From: Actinobaculum suis
GTDB lineage: Bacteria; Actinomycetota; Actinomycetes; Actinomycetales; Actinomycetaceae
Reading direction: 5' to 3'
DNA length: 64,000 nucleotides
NCBI RefSeq assembly: GCF_900102025.1
Contig: NZ_FNAU01000009.1
Location: 47,175-111,174, forward strand
Shown in pieces: positions 9,154-18,471 of this stretch. A model generated the notes under the pieces. It was not told where the DNA came from and made no database searches. It saw nothing but the letters and a program-made list of their open reading frames with translations. The translations under genes and the position numbers were made by a program. Numbering within the stretch: position 1 is the first letter of the stretch; each line of letters opens with the position of its first letter.

Positions 9154-10154
9154 TGCAACCTCCCCCGGCGCGAAACGATAAGCAACACGAAAACGGCGGA
9201 GCCCAAAATCCCCAAAATGAGCGAAACGGGGATTTCGAAGGGGGCGATGAGTGTGCGCGAGAGTAGATCGCAAGCAGTGATCGTGGCCGCACCGCCCACG
9301 CATACCCACGGAAGATTCGAGCGCAGATCATCCCCGCGCACTAAAGAAATCACGTTCGGCACGATGAGTCCGAGGAAGGGCAAGTTTCCTACCACCACGG
9401 TGACCACGCCGGATGCGGCAGCCACCACCGCGGTTCCGGCGAGCATCATCGCGTTATAGTTCAGGCCCACGTTGGTGGCGACGTCGCTTCCCAGCCCGAC
9501 GACGGTAAGACGGTCGGCGAGGAGGAAAATCAGCACGGTGACCACGAGCGCAATCCACAGCGGTTCATAGCGGCCCCGTACCATCGGCGCGAAACTGCCT
9601 TGGAACCAGGTAGAAAGGTTTTGCAAAACGTCGAAACGCAAAGCAAGGAAAGTAGAAATAGAGGAGACGACGGCGCCGATCATCATGCCAATAATCGGGA
9701 CGATCACGGAACTGCGCAAAGTTACGCGGCGCAAAAATAGCAAGAAAATAAGCGTGGCGGCGAAAGCAAAAATAATCGAGCCGAGCATACGCGTCACCAC
9801 CGAAGCGTCCGGCCACAGCAGCATTACGATCAGCAAACCTAAACCGGCCCATTCGGTAGTGCCGGTGGTGGAAGGCTCCACGAATTTATTTTGGGTAAGG
9901 AGCTGCATTACCAAGCCGGCCAGGCTCATGGCGATACCGGAAAGTACCAGCGCGGCCGTGCGGGGGAAGCGCGTAATCCAAAACATTTCCTGCCCGTCTG
10001 GCTGGGAAAGATCATAAGCGCCGGTAGTGAGCGAAAGGTAGAGCAAACCCACGAGGGCAATACAAGCGATAAGGAAGCTCCACCCGAGTGGCCGGCGCGA
10101 AGAACGCGGCGGTGTGGTTTTGGTTTTAGCGGGTGCGAGAGCGGCGTCCGTGAT
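9150..10154 (-). CDS. iron-siderophore ABC transporter permease (first), probable AUC start
   Basis: FecCD-family permease. The first canonical in-frame start is GTG at 10052, but that falls inside the first membrane segment and has no ribosome binding site. The frame continues upstream to a stop, and the only well-placed initiator is ATC at 10154, seven bases after GGAGAGG. Using it gives 334 residues, the normal family length, with a short polar N-terminus and a complete first transmembrane helix. A sequencing error turning ATG into ATC is the alternative. It overlaps the second permease by four bases. The lipoprotein that should deliver substrate is 245 bp upstream, beyond a repeat and a long hairpin. 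Confidence 0.85.
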   Translation of the reverse strand: MTDAALAPAKTKTTPPRSSRRPLGWSFLIACIALVGLLYLSLTTGAYDLSQPDGQEMFWITRFPRTAALVLSGIAMSLAGLVMQLLTQNKFVEPSTTGTTEWAGLGLLIVMLLWPDASVVTRMLGSIIFAFAATLIFLLFLRRVTLRSSVIVPIIGMMIGAVVSSISTFLALRFDVLQNLSTWFQGSFAPMVRGRYEPLWIALVVTVLIFLLADRLTVVGLGSDVATNVGLNYNAMMLAGTAVVAAASGVVTVVVGNLPFLGLIVPNVISLVRGDDLRSNLPWVCVGGAATITACDLLSRTLIAPFEIPVSLILGILGSAVFVLLIVSRRGRLQ

Positions 10155-10195
10155 AGAAAATCCTCTCCAAATATGTGCCGGAGGCTAACGTGCCG

Positions 10196-10262
10196 GTAAG
10201 GCGGGGTTAGCCGGCCAGCCAGGGCGGGGTTAGCCGGCCAGCCAGGACGGGGTTAGCCGGTG
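10196..10262. repeat. 23-bp tandem repeat between siderophore lipoprotein and permease genes
   Basis: Nearly three copies of a unit built on GGCGGGGTTAGCCGGCCAG lie in the spacer of about 245 bp. The rest of that spacer holds the long hairpin reported separately. Confidence 0.8.
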
Positions 10263-10327
10263 GCAGAGTTGGCGTGGTAGCGGGCCCGCTACGGCGGTGC
10301 CGGGCAGGCCCGCAACACGTGCCGGCA

Positions 10328-10373
10328 GGCCCGGGCTCGATAGTGGCGAGATGCCTGAATCCGAGCCCGGGCC
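10328..10373. terminator. long hairpin downstream of the siderophore-binding lipoprotein gene
   Basis: Perfect 12-bp arms GGCCCGGGCTCG and CGAGCCCGGGCC with a 22-nt loop, starting 27 bp after the stop codon. No U-run follows, so it is more likely an RNA-stabilising or attenuating hairpin than a full terminator. That would suit higher expression of the binding protein than of the permeases. Confidence 0.6.
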
Positions 10374-10399
10374 GGGAACCGGTGCCGGCAACCCTTCGC

Positions 10400-11521
10400 C
10401 TAGCCGAGCTTGGCTAGATCGTTGAAGATCTCGATGAAGGTTTGGATGCCTTCATTGGTGTAGGTATCGGCCGGGGCAACATAGATATTGCCTTCCTTTA
10501 CGGCCGTGACATTGCTCAGTGCCTGCGAGGTCTCTACGAGTTCGCGGCCCGGCACCGACTTCTTCGCTTCGCCGTCCTTCTTCTTATCGGAATCGCCCAC
10601 GGCGGCGTCGCGATCCAAGATCATGATCCAATCCGGATTGGCCTGTGCGATAGCTTCTTCAGAGATTTCGTCACCCTTGTGGTCGTTGGTGCCGCTCTCC
10701 AGCGAAAGGGCGGGTTCCCAACCAAGCAGGTTATACAGCGGGCCGTAAACGCGGCCCACATCCGGATCCAAGAAACCGATCTTGCCACCGGAAGTATTCA
10801 CGGAAAGCACCTTCGTGCCCTGCTTGTAGCCAGCACGCGCATTTTCGATCGACGCATTGAGATCGTTGATCAGCTTGGCGGCATCTTCTTCGTGCCCGAA
10901 GATCTGTCCCAGCGTGAGTACGTCTTGCGCCAAACCATCCACCAAGATTTGGCCGGATTCGCCAGCCTTCGGATCGGTGGCCTTGGCGGGCAAGTCCACG
11001 TTGAGGTCCAAGATTTCGGCATTCGGTGCGGCGGCCTTGATGTCGTCATAATGCTGGGCGAAACGCTGCCCCACCAGCACGAAATCCGGATCCGCGGCGG
11101 TAATCACATCGTAATTAGGTTCGCGGTGGTTTCCGACGTCCTGCACCGAATCATCGCTCTTCCAACCAATCGTGGAAGGCGTTACCTTCTTGGGGATAGC
11201 TACCGGCTTGATACCCCAATCTTCCAGAGTCTCGAAGGTGCGGTTGTCCAGCAACACGACCTTGCTCGGATTCGGCGTAATCTTTTGCGTGCCGTGCGCG
11301 TCGGTCACCTCGATCTTCCCATCCGCATCTACCGGGTTGAGCTTTGCCTTGGCAACGCCATCGGCAAGTTCTACCGTGGCTGCCTCGCTAGGTGCGCTGG
11401 TTTCCGCGGCCGGAGCGGAAGCGGTAGGAGCGTCCTGGGTCTTATCGGCGTTTGTGCAACCCGTAAACGCAAGGGAGACGGCGGCGATTGCGGCAACGAT
11501 GCCGAACCGTGCTTTCTTCAT
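10400..11521 (-). CDS. iron-siderophore ABC transporter substrate-binding lipoprotein
   Basis: 373 residues. The N-terminus is a lipoprotein signal with lipobox LAFTGC (Cys near residue 22), followed by an Ala/Ser/Thr-rich linker and a FecB/FhuD-type periplasmic-binding fold (TonB-ABC type III) with the usual two lobes. It should capture a ferric siderophore or haem-like ligand at the outer face of the membrane; the ligand cannot be read from sequence. ATG at 11521 is preceded by AAAAGGA at suitable spacing; a longer frame upstream lacks the signal peptide at its start. It is the first gene of the importer operon, with an iron box 115 bp upstream. Confidence 0.93.
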   Translation of the reverse strand: MKKARFGIVAAIAAVSLAFTGCTNADKTQDAPTASAPAAETSAPSEAATVELADGVAKAKLNPVDADGKIEVTDAHGTQKITPNPSKVVLLDNRTFETLEDWGIKPVAIPKKVTPSTIGWKSDDSVQDVGNHREPNYDVITAADPDFVLVGQRFAQHYDDIKAAAPNAEILDLNVDLPAKATDPKAGESGQILVDGLAQDVLTLGQIFGHEEDAAKLINDLNASIENARAGYKQGTKVLSVNTSGGKIGFLDPDVGRVYGPLYNLLGWEPALSLESGTNDHKGDEISEEAIAQANPDWIMILDRDAAVGDSDKKKDGEAKKSVPGRELVETSQALSNVTAVKEGNIYVAPADTYTNEGIQTFIEIFNDLAKLG

Positions 11522-11635
11522 AGTGTGTCCTTTTCCTATTATCTTTCCTCGCGCAAGGTGCGCGAAAACTGGCACAATGGCTCGCGTGTTCGCGAGCCGG
11601 CGTGCACTTACGTACACTTTCCAGCAATATGCAGT

Positions 11636-11654
11636 TAAGGTTAGCCAAACCTAA
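11636..11654. promoter_or_regulatory. DtxR/IdeR-type iron box upstream of the siderophore importer
   Basis: TAAGGTTAGCCAAACCTAA matches 16 of 19 positions of the DtxR/IdeR consensus (TTAGGTTAGGCTAACCTAA). It lies 115 bp upstream of the lipoprotein start, in the intergenic region with the divergent lipoprotein gene at 11875, and could influence both. Iron-dependent repression is inferred from the motif. Confidence 0.85.
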
Positions 11655-11874
11655 CCTTTCCTGTATGTGATCTGTGGCAAGTTTTGGTCAAGTAGATGGC
11701 GACACCTATCACGCAAAGCCCGGTAGGGCGCGGTTTTTAACGTTACGGCTTGGCGTAGCGGCCCGCGCGGCGAGGCCTGCTAGCGTAGGAATAGCCAGAA
11801 TCAAAAACTGTACGGGTCGCGCGCCGGGCGAGTGGCTCAGTTCAGAAAGAGCCAGTTCAGAAAGGAACTGTGTA

Positions 11875-13509
11875 ATGAAGCGGTTCATCGCCGGCCTCGT
11901 AGCTATGCTCTTACCCCTCGGGCTTACCGCAGGGTGCGTAAAGGGTGGCGGGGATGCGGGGCCTGCCACCTCAGATCCGGCGGCGCCAGTAACGACGACG
12001 CCGTCCGCGCCGTCCGCACCCGCCGCGGACGGGTTTTCTTGGGCGGGTGAACCGCGTGAGATTTGGCGTTGGAACGCCGGGGCCGCGGGCAGTGAGCCCG
12101 CCAGCACTGATGCGGCAAGTGCCTTACCTGGCTTGCAGTATGTGCGCGTTTCGGCAGACCAAAAATACCTGGAAGTCTGGGATGGGTCCGGCGACTATGC
12201 GGTAATCGACCCGAAAACGGGCGAGCCGGTTACCGGCGCGGAACAGGCAGCTGACGCGGGCCAGGTAGCTGACGCGGGCCAGGCAGCTGACGCGGGCCAG
12301 TCTGCTGACGCGGGCCAGTCTGCTGGCGGGGAGCAGAAAGCTGGAGGGGAGCAGAAAGCTGGCCCGGAGCTTGCAAACAATTCGGCGCCAAAACCGGCCA
12401 ACAACGGAGCTGCGGAAGATCTGCAGCTGCCGGCAAATGATGCTGCGGCCGCGGCGCTGGCCGGGAAAGAACGTATTTGGCGGCTGCGCGAAGGCGGGTG
12501 CATCGTCGTCGCGCCTGTGGCCACCGAACCGGGTGGGGAAGAAAAGCAGGGCGCGCAGGCACCGGGCTGGTACTTGGCACGTTTTGACCAGGACGGTGGG
12601 GAAGCAAGGTTCCGCGTGGAAAGCGGGGCAGCACGGTTCCGCGTGGAAAGCGGGGCAGCTACGTTGCGGGCGGCGGCTTTCAATGCTGGTTCCCAGCAGG
12701 TCATGGTGATAGATAAAACCGATCCGGATGCGGAAGGGCAAAGTAAATGGCATTTGTATGATGCCAAGACCGGCGATCAGGTTGCGGAAGGGGAAATTAG
12801 TTTCGCGGCGAATAAGTCGATTGTGCCGGTGGTGGGCGGGTTCTGGATTCCCAGCAATGGTTTCTATATTGAGGAAAGCGGGAAAACTGGGAAGACGGAA
12901 AAGAACAATGCTTCGGAAGTGTTGGTTGCGGTAAATGAGGAACAAGAACCGGCGATCAGTATTTATGATGGCTTCCAGGCAGCTTCTGACTTTTTAGCCG
13001 ATCCGGATATTCGCGATAAACATTTGGCTATCGATATTTCCTCCAGCGAGGCTATAACTTATGCGCCTGATGAACCGGTGGCACCGAGCCGAGAAGTTTC
13101 TTTCTCCAGCTGGCGCTACAAGGTGCCGATTCCGGACGCAGATAAATTGCCGGACCCGCAACAAATGCAATTTGTAGTCAAACAAGCCCCGCGCGATTTC
13201 CACGGCTTTACGTATACGGTAGCGCCCAAGCCGGGCAGCGTGGCTGGTAGCGGCAATGCTGATAGCGCGGCTCGTGAGGTGCCAACCGATGACGCAAGTG
13301 GCAATACAAACAGTGCACCCGCCAGCAGTAAAGCTGGCAGTAAGGCCGGCGGACCGGCTAACGGAGTAGCTGGAACGGTCCGATACTGGCAGGTTGGCAA
13401 AGGTGGACATATTGCTTGGTCTTTGCCGGGCAATGAAGTCTATTTTGCTGGCGACCACATGATTATTCGCAATGGCGACGAACTCATTGGCTACACGAAC
13501 GCGCAGTAA
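11875..13509 (+). CDS. lipoprotein of unknown function with tandem peptide repeats
   Basis: 544 residues. ATG at 11875 follows AAAGGA and gives a clean signal peptide with lipobox LTAGC (Cys near 21); the longer frame from 11674 lacks a signal at its start and is not used. Residues 25-45 are a Thr/Pro/Ala linker typical of cell-wall-spanning lipoproteins. A six-residue Asp-Ala-Gly-Gln-rich repeat (12237-12360) and a duplicated FRVESGAA segment (about 12598-12660) follow. The rest reads like an actinobacterial beta-rich extracytoplasmic protein, and I do not recognise the family. It stands alone, divergent from the siderophore lipoprotein, and is followed by a strong terminator. Confidence 0.8.
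   Translation: MKRFIAGLVAMLLPLGLTAGCVKGGGDAGPATSDPAAPVTTTPSAPSAPAADGFSWAGEPREIWRWNAGAAGSEPASTDAASALPGLQYVRVSADQKYLEVWDGSGDYAVIDPKTGEPVTGAEQAADAGQVADAGQAADAGQSADAGQSAGGEQKAGGEQKAGPELANNSAPKPANNGAAEDLQLPANDAAAAALAGKERIWRLREGGCIVVAPVATEPGGEEKQGAQAPGWYLARFDQDGGEARFRVESGAARFRVESGAATLRAAAFNAGSQQVMVIDKTDPDAEGQSKWHLYDAKTGDQVAEGEISFAANKSIVPVVGGFWIPSNGFYIEESGKTGKTEKNNASEVLVAVNEEQEPAISIYDGFQAASDFLADPDIRDKHLAIDISSSEAITYAPDEPVAPSREVSFSSWRYKVPIPDADKLPDPQQMQFVVKQAPRDFHGFTYTVAPKPGSVAGSGNADSAAREVPTDDASGNTNSAPASSKAGSKAGGPANGVAGTVRYWQVGKGGHIAWSLPGNEVYFAGDHMIIRNGDELIGYTNAQ
12237..12365. repeat. 18-bp tandem repeat inside the lipoprotein gene
   Basis: Five units of about 18 bp (core GCTGACGCGGGCCAG) and two related units (core GGGGAGCAGAAAGCTGG) run head to tail and encode a hexapeptide repeat. 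The period is a multiple of three. Confidence 0.88.
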
Positions 13510-13581
13510 GCGCGCGGCAATGGACACGCGGCTGTGAAGAACGTGGCAGTGAGCGCGTAGTTTTATGCGCGGTGAAATAAG

Positions 13582-13616
13582 GCGTGCGGCCCCCGGATTT
13601 TCCGGGGGCCGCACGC
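13582..13616. terminator. strong hairpin terminator after the lipoprotein gene
   Basis: A perfect 16-bp stem (GCGTGCGGCCCCCGGA and its complement) with a TTT loop lies 72 bp after the stop codon. It sits between convergent genes and could serve both the lipoprotein gene and gnd, although the U-tract is poor. A degenerate GGCTCAGCAATA-type repeat follows at 13625-13712. Confidence 0.75.
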
Positions 13617-13710
13617 TTGCGATGAGCTCAAGCTATTAGCTCAACAATGGCCCGGGGCTGGCTCAGCAATAAATGGCCCAGGGTTGGTTTAGCAATAGCT
13701 CAGTGTTGGT

Positions 13711-15177
13711 TTAGCTCCACTGTTCTTCGGGGCGGCCTGGTTCTGCCCAGAGGGTGTGGAATACACCCTCGCCACCGTCAATGCGCTTGTAGGTGTGAGC
13801 ACCGAAGAAGTCCCGCTGGCCTTGGATGAGATTGGCCGGCAGTTTCTCGGCACGTACGCCGTCGTAATACGAAAGCGAGGAAGCGAAAGCGGGGATCGGT
13901 ACGCCGGTTTGTGCGGCGAAGGCGACGATCCGGCGCCAGGAGGGCAGGGCCTGCGAAATCTCTCCGAGGAAGTATTCATCGGCGAGCAGTAGCGGCAGGT
14001 CAGGCTGGCGTTCGTAGGCTTCGGTGATGCGGCCGAGGAACTGGGCGCGGATAATGCAACCGGCGCGCCAGATGCGGGCCATCGCGCCCAGGTCAATATT
14101 CCAAGTGAATTCTTGGGAGCCCTTGCGGATCAGTTCGAAACCTTGCGAATAGGCAACCATCTTGGAGGCATAAAGGGCCTGGCGGATGTCTTCCACGAAC
14201 TGGGCGGGGTCGGAAACTTCGCGTGTTTCCGCCCCGGCCGGCAAAACTGCTTGCCCGGCCGCGCGTTCTTCCACATCTCCCGAAAGTGAGCGGGCGAAAG
14301 TCGCTTCGGCAATCCCGGTGGCGGGCACGCCGAAGGACGCAGCATTCTGTACCGTCCACGCCCCAGTACCCTTTTGGGCGGCCTGGTCGAGGATCATATC
14401 GACCAGCGCGTTGCCCGTCTTGGCATCCTGCTGGTGGAGCACTTCCGCGGTGATCTCAATCAGGTAAGAGTTGAGTTCCGTCTTGTTCCACTCGGTGAAC
14501 ACGTCACCAATCTGGGAGGCAGACCAGCCCAAGCTCTTACGCATCAGATCATAAGCTTCGGCAATGAGCTGCATATCGGCATATTCGATCCCGTTATGCA
14601 CCATCTTTACGAAGTGGCCGGCACCATCCGGGCCCACGTAGGTGCAGCACGGCGAACCATCTTCGGCCTTCGCGGAAATCTTTTCAAACATGGGGCCCAA
14701 ACGGTCATACGATTCGCGGGTACCACCTGGCATGATCGACGGTCCCCACAGGGCGCCTTCTTCACCACCGGAAACCCCTGCCCCCACATAGTGCAAGCCG
14801 CGTTCCCGAATTGCTGCTTCCCGCCGCCGCGTATCGGTGAACAGGGAATTGCCGCAGTCGACGATAATATCGCCCTCTTCCATAAGTGCAGCAAGCTGTT
14901 CAATAACCGCATCGGTAGCGCTCCCGGCCTTCACCATAATGATGGCGACGCGCGGTTTGGCGAGGGAAGCAACGAAATCTTCCATAGAAACAGACGGATA
15001 GAAATCGCCTTCCTTCCCGTGGTTTTCCATGAGCTTTTCGGTGCGCCCAACCGAACGGTTATGCACGGCTACTTTGAAACCGTTCCGAGCCAGGTTGCGG
15101 GCCAGATTTGCCCCCATAACTCCCAGGCCAGTAACGCCAATGTCCGCAATGCCAGCGGGCGGTGTAGTAATGGACAT
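13711..15177 (-). CDS. gnd: 6-phosphogluconate dehydrogenase (decarboxylating)
   Basis: 488 residues, the usual length of the dimeric long form. It converts 6-phosphogluconate to ribulose 5-phosphate, with NADPH or NADH, in the oxidative pentose phosphate pathway. Seen: the nucleotide-binding GLGVMGANLARN (residue about 17) followed by HNRS, substrate-binding GPSIMPGG near 150, the catalytic segment KMVHNGIEYADMQ near 205, and the C-terminal EAYERQP helix. ATG at 15177 has GAGGAG four bases upstream. It is transcribed leftwards. Upstream, pgm on the same strand ends with its own terminator, so gnd probably has its own promoter. Confidence 0.97.
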   Translation of the reverse strand: MSITTPPAGIADIGVTGLGVMGANLARNLARNGFKVAVHNRSVGRTEKLMENHGKEGDFYPSVSMEDFVASLAKPRVAIIMVKAGSATDAVIEQLAALMEEGDIIVDCGNSLFTDTRRREAAIRERGLHYVGAGVSGGEEGALWGPSIMPGGTRESYDRLGPMFEKISAKAEDGSPCCTYVGPDGAGHFVKMVHNGIEYADMQLIAEAYDLMRKSLGWSASQIGDVFTEWNKTELNSYLIEITAEVLHQQDAKTGNALVDMILDQAAQKGTGAWTVQNAASFGVPATGIAEATFARSLSGDVEERAAGQAVLPAGAETREVSDPAQFVEDIRQALYASKMVAYSQGFELIRKGSQEFTWNIDLGAMARIWRAGCIIRAQFLGRITEAYERQPDLPLLLADEYFLGEISQALPSWRRIVAFAAQTGVPIPAFASSLSYYDGVRAEKLPANLIQGQRDFFGAHTYKRIDGGEGVFHTLWAEPGRPEEQWS

Positions 15178-15261
15178 AAAACTCCTCGTGTTGGGCGGGC
15201 AATCCCGCGTCTTTCCGGGGCCGTGTGGCAGTGCCGCGCGGCGCTCCCTTTAGTTTACGGC

Positions 15262-15400
15262 TAAGCAGGTGCGAAGGGCACGGTTCGGATGTAATACGCG
15301 CGATGTGAAAGATCGCGGCATGCAAAGTCGCGGTTCGGATGTAATGCGCAGGGCGTGCAAGGTCGCGGTTCGGATGTAATGCGAGGGCGCGGTGTGAAAG
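15262..15400. repeat. intergenic repeat upstream of gnd
   Basis: Three copies of the core TCGCGGTTCGGATGTAATGCG or close variants recur with about 35-38 bp spacing (near 15281, 15325 and 15361). This is the likely gnd promoter region, but I cannot pick out -35 and -10 elements. Confidence 0.7.
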
Positions 15401-15504
15401 GGCACGGTGCGAAGGGGAATGGAGCTGCGCGCGGCGCCATACCGTGTGCAGCGCGGGCCGGTAGCGAGAAAGCCGGCAGCCGTAGCCAGCTAACGAAAAC
15501 AAAA

Positions 15505-15540
15505 GGGTGCCGGCAGTATCCGAAAACACTGCCGGCACCC
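15505..15540 (-). terminator. Rho-independent terminator of pgm
   Basis: Perfect 13-bp arms (GGGTGCCGGCAGT and ACTGCCGGCACCC) around a 10-nt loop. On the minus strand the stem is followed by TTTTGTTTT, and it lies 25 bp after the pgm stop codon. Confidence 0.9.
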
Positions 15541-15564
15541 TGCATTAGCCGGTGTGGCCGCTGC

Positions 15565-17244
15565 TTACCCTTCGAGGGCGGCGTTCACCACTTCCTTGGC
15601 TTCGGCCTGCACCTGGGCCAAATGTTCGGGGCCCTTGAAGGATTCGGCGTAGATCTTGTAAACATCTTCGGTGCCGGAGGGGCGGGCGGCGAACCAGGCG
15701 TCCGGCGTCGTCACCTTTAGGCCACCGATTGGCTCGCCATTACCGGGAGCATTTACGAGCTTTTCGGTAATTGGTTCGCCGGCCAGTTCGGAGGCGGTCA
15801 CGTCTGCCGGGGAGAGAGCCTTGAGCTTCGCCTTCTGCGGCTTGGTGGCCGGGGCATCCAAGCGGGCGTAGGCCGAATCGCCATACTTTTCCACCTGTTC
15901 GCGATGCAACTGGGAAGGCGATTTGCCGGTTACCGCGGTAATTTCTGCGGCCAGCAAGTTCAGCACAATGCCGTCCTTGTCCGTGGTCCACACGCTGCCA
16001 TCCTTACGCAGGAAGGAAGCGCCGGCAGATTCTTCCCCGCCAAAACCGATCTCGCCGGTAAGCAGGCCGGGCACGAACCACTTGAAGCCCACAGGTACTT
16101 CCACAAGTTCGCGGCCAATACCTGCCACCACGCGGTCAATGAGGGAGGAAGAAACGAGGGTCTTACCCACATTCGTATCCTTGCTCCAACCGGGCCGGTG
16201 CGTGAAGAGATATTCGATGGCCACCGCCAGATAGTGATTTGGGTTCATGAGCCCACCATCGGGCGTGACGATCCCGTGGCGATCAGAATCGGCGTCGTTC
16301 CCGGTAGCCAGATCGTAGGGCGCATTGCCTTCTGCATCCGGTTTCATTTGCGCTACCAGCCCGGCCATGGCGGAAGGGGAAGAACAATCCATGCGGATCT
16401 TGCCATCCCAATCCAGGGTCATGAAGTACCAGGTGGGATCGACGGTGGGATTGACGACCGTCAGATCAATCCCGTAGTGGTCTGCAATAGCCTGCCAATA
16501 TTCGGTAGAGGCCCCGCCTAGCGGATCGGCGCCAATCTTCACGCCAGCCTTGCGAATCGCTTCGAAATCAATGATCGTTTCGAGCGCTTCGACGTACCGC
16601 TGGCGGAAATCGTAACTACCGTAATGTTCGCTGGTGATTGCCTGCTCGTAGGGGAGACGTTTGACGTTTTCCTGCCAACCCTGCCGCAAAATTTCGTTCG
16701 CGCGGTCCGCGATCCACCCGGTAGCGTCCGTATCTGCGGGGCCACCGTTGGGCGGGTTGTACTTGAAACCACCGTCGCGCGGAGGGTTGTGGGAAGGGGT
16801 GACGACGATGCCGTCCGCCAGCCCGGGCCCCGAGGTCCGCAAATTATGCGGGGCCCCATTCGCTTCCAAAATGGCTAGCGAAACCGCGGGCGTGGGAGTC
16901 CACGAACCACGTGCGTCAGCCAGCACATTCACCCCGTTGGCGATCAGCACCTCAACCGCGGTTTTTTCCGCCGGTGCGGAAAGCCCGTGCGTATCGCGGC
17001 CAATAAACAGCGGGCCGTCAAAACCCTCTTGCGCGCGATACTCTACGATCGCCTGCGTGGTAGCGGCAATATGTGCCTCATTGAAAGCACCGTCAAAAGC
17101 GGAGCCACGGTGCCCGGAAGTACCGAACACCACGGCCTGGTTCGGATCGTTCGGATCCGGTTCGATATCGTAATAGGCGGCCACGAGCTCATCGACGTCG
17201 ATGAGGTCTTCCGGGCGCGCCGGTTGTCCTGCACGTTCGTTCAT
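15565..17244 (-). CDS. pgm: phosphoglucomutase (alpha-D-glucose phosphate-specific)
   Basis: 559 residues with the start used here. It interconverts glucose 1-phosphate and glucose 6-phosphate, linking glycogen and cell-wall sugar nucleotides to glycolysis. Seen in order: the FGTSGHRG substrate loop (about 40), the phosphoserine loop [11 protein letters not shown] (about 133), the metal loop DADSDRHG (about 300), the sugar-binding GGEESAG (about 385), and RPSGTE in the phosphate-binding C-terminal domain. The N-terminal [12 protein letters not shown] matches the E. coli Pgm start, so ATG 17244 is preferred over in-frame ATGs at 17253 and 17280. The gene ends at a clear terminator. Confidence 0.97.
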   Translation of the reverse strand: MNERAGQPARPEDLIDVDELVAAYYDIEPDPNDPNQAVVFGTSGHRGSAFDGAFNEAHIAATTQAIVEYRAQEGFDGPLFIGRDTHGLSAPAEKTAVEVLIANGVNVLADARGSWTPTPAVSLAILEANGAPHNLRTSGPGLADGIVVTPSHNPPRDGGFKYNPPNGGPADTDATGWIADRANEILRQGWQENVKRLPYEQAITSEHYGSYDFRQRYVEALETIIDFEAIRKAGVKIGADPLGGASTEYWQAIADHYGIDLTVVNPTVDPTWYFMTLDWDGKIRMDCSSPSAMAGLVAQMKPDAEGNAPYDLATGNDADSDRHGIVTPDGGLMNPNHYLAVAIEYLFTHRPGWSKDTNVGKTLVSSSLIDRVVAGIGRELVEVPVGFKWFVPGLLTGEIGFGGEESAGASFLRKDGSVWTTDKDGIVLNLLAAEITAVTGKSPSQLHREQVEKYGDSAYARLDAPATKPQKAKLKALSPADVTASELAGEPITEKLVNAPGNGEPIGGLKVTTPDAWFAARPSGTEDVYKIYAESFKGPEHLAQVQAEAKEVVNAALEG

Positions 17245-17284
17245 AACTTCCATTGTCTCATACAGTGGCGCGCAACACACGGGA

Positions 17285-17395
17285 CTGTCCTGTGGGCGGA
17301 ATTAATCGCTTGCTATCGCGCGTTCTCTACCGCGCGGCTGTTGCGTTACGCGCGATTGTTGCCTTGCGTGCGGCTGTTGCCTAACGCATTCGCTT
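17285..17395. repeat. degenerate repeat between the HdeD-like gene and pgm
   Basis: Variants of CGCGCGGCTGTTGCGTTACG (core GGCTGTTGCCTAACGC) recur four to five times. It fills the gap upstream of pgm. Confidence 0.65.
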
Positions 17396-17396
17396 G

Positions 17397-18089
17397 CTAC
17401 CGCGCTTCTTCTTCCTGCAACTGGTGTAGCGCGGCCTTACCGAAGGTGAAGGCACGGATGATCGAAACCAAGCCGGAAACCACGAGCATGATTCCGATGA
17501 AAACAATCAGGCTAGCGGCGCTGAAAGCAGGCACAGCCAGCACGGTAACGCCAGCGAGCAAAGAAATAAGTCCGTAGGCAATCGCCCATCCCTGAGAACG
17601 CGCGAAGCCGGATTCGCCCAGCGCCATAATGCCTTCGAAGACCCAGGAAAAACCCATACCAAGGGTGAAAATCAGGAAGAGCACATTGGCGGAAGCGCTG
17701 AGATTGCGAAGCATAATAATGGCCGCAATGCCGAGCATTATTCCAAAGATGATGCTCAGTACGCGCCACCCGCCCGGCACGTATTTTTCAAAAAATCCCA
17801 TGAGTACGCGAAATACTGCGCCCACTAAGAGCCCCACGGCCACCAAACCGGCGGCGAAGGCCAAAGTGCGGCCGGGCGCGAAGAGGAGACACAGGCCAAT
17901 CACGAGCATTACCAGCCCGCTGATACCGAAACCGCCGCGAATATGTTTAATGGCTTGCCGTCCCATTTCGAAAGGATCCAGGAAGGTCGGGTTCTCGTAG
18001 CGTTCCCGCCGGCCGAGCGGTTCAGCTTCCACGTACTCGGTCTTGCGTTCTGGCTGTTCCGGAGTTCCGTTTGGAAATTCGGCGTTCAT
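17397..18089 (-). CDS. HdeD/DUF308-family membrane protein
   Basis: 230 residues. The first 45 are hydrophilic; six hydrophobic segments follow (about 52-72, 78-98, 108-128, 132-152, 162-182, 188-208). The paired-helix pattern with short Gly-rich turns, and segments such as GISGLVMLVIGLCLLFAPG, fit the HdeD/DUF308 family. In enterobacteria HdeD is linked to acid resistance at high cell density; its role here is unknown. ATG at 18089 is preceded by AAAGGA at good spacing. Its stop is close to a repeat array that separates it from pgm on the same strand. Confidence 0.8.
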   Translation of the reverse strand: MNAEFPNGTPEQPERKTEYVEAEPLGRRERYENPTFLDPFEMGRQAIKHIRGGFGISGLVMLVIGLCLLFAPGRTLAFAAGLVAVGLLVGAVFRVLMGFFEKYVPGGWRVLSIIFGIMLGIAAIIMLRNLSASANVLFLIFTLGMGFSWVFEGIMALGESGFARSQGWAIAYGLISLLAGVTVLAVPAFSAASLIVFIGIMLVVSGLVSIIRAFTFGKAALHQLQEEEAR

Positions 18090-18471
18090 GGTGGCGAATC
18101 CTTTCTCTTATCCCCGGCTAGGAGCGCTCCCCACCCGCACTTATTACGGAGGCTTGCTGCTTATCCGAAACTTCTGCCGAGGTTGTTATCTACCCTCAAT
18201 CAGGTTCGCAGGCGCACTTGTTTCGCCTGCTCTCTTGAATGTTTATACATAACTGTCCTATCACTGGAGGGGAACGCTGTATACAGGTTGAGATATATGC
18301 CCAAGCGGGAATACTGCCTGCTTAATACGGTATCCTCCCAGCCCGCTTGCTTCAGGTTTCCCGCAGGCACCGCAGCTTTTCCAGTTGGTGTTGTGCTTTG
18401 CCCGGCCTGCTAGACCATATCCGCCTTGCCGTGGCCTTCTGATCGGAGCCGCCGGTGTGAGTAGGCCGCCG
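18090..18471. other. 380-bp intergenic region with no recognisable gene
   Basis: Between the second crcB gene and the HdeD-like gene. It is less repetitive and somewhat more AT-rich than other gaps. I see no tRNA, no convincing ORF and no strong terminator; the promoter of the HdeD-like gene presumably lies near its left end. I see no fluoride-riboswitch pattern here or upstream of 19478. Confidence 0.6.

Noticed and set aside
10442..11638. 398-codon plus-strand ORF opposite the siderophore lipoprotein gene
   Set aside because: It is antisense to a clear lipoprotein with signal and binding fold; the translation has no domain and no ribosome binding site. Its length comes from GC-rich codon bias.
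18090..18471. tRNA gene in the gap before the HdeD-like gene
   Set aside because: GGTTCGCAGGC was noticed, but no acceptor stem or anticodon arm could be formed around it.
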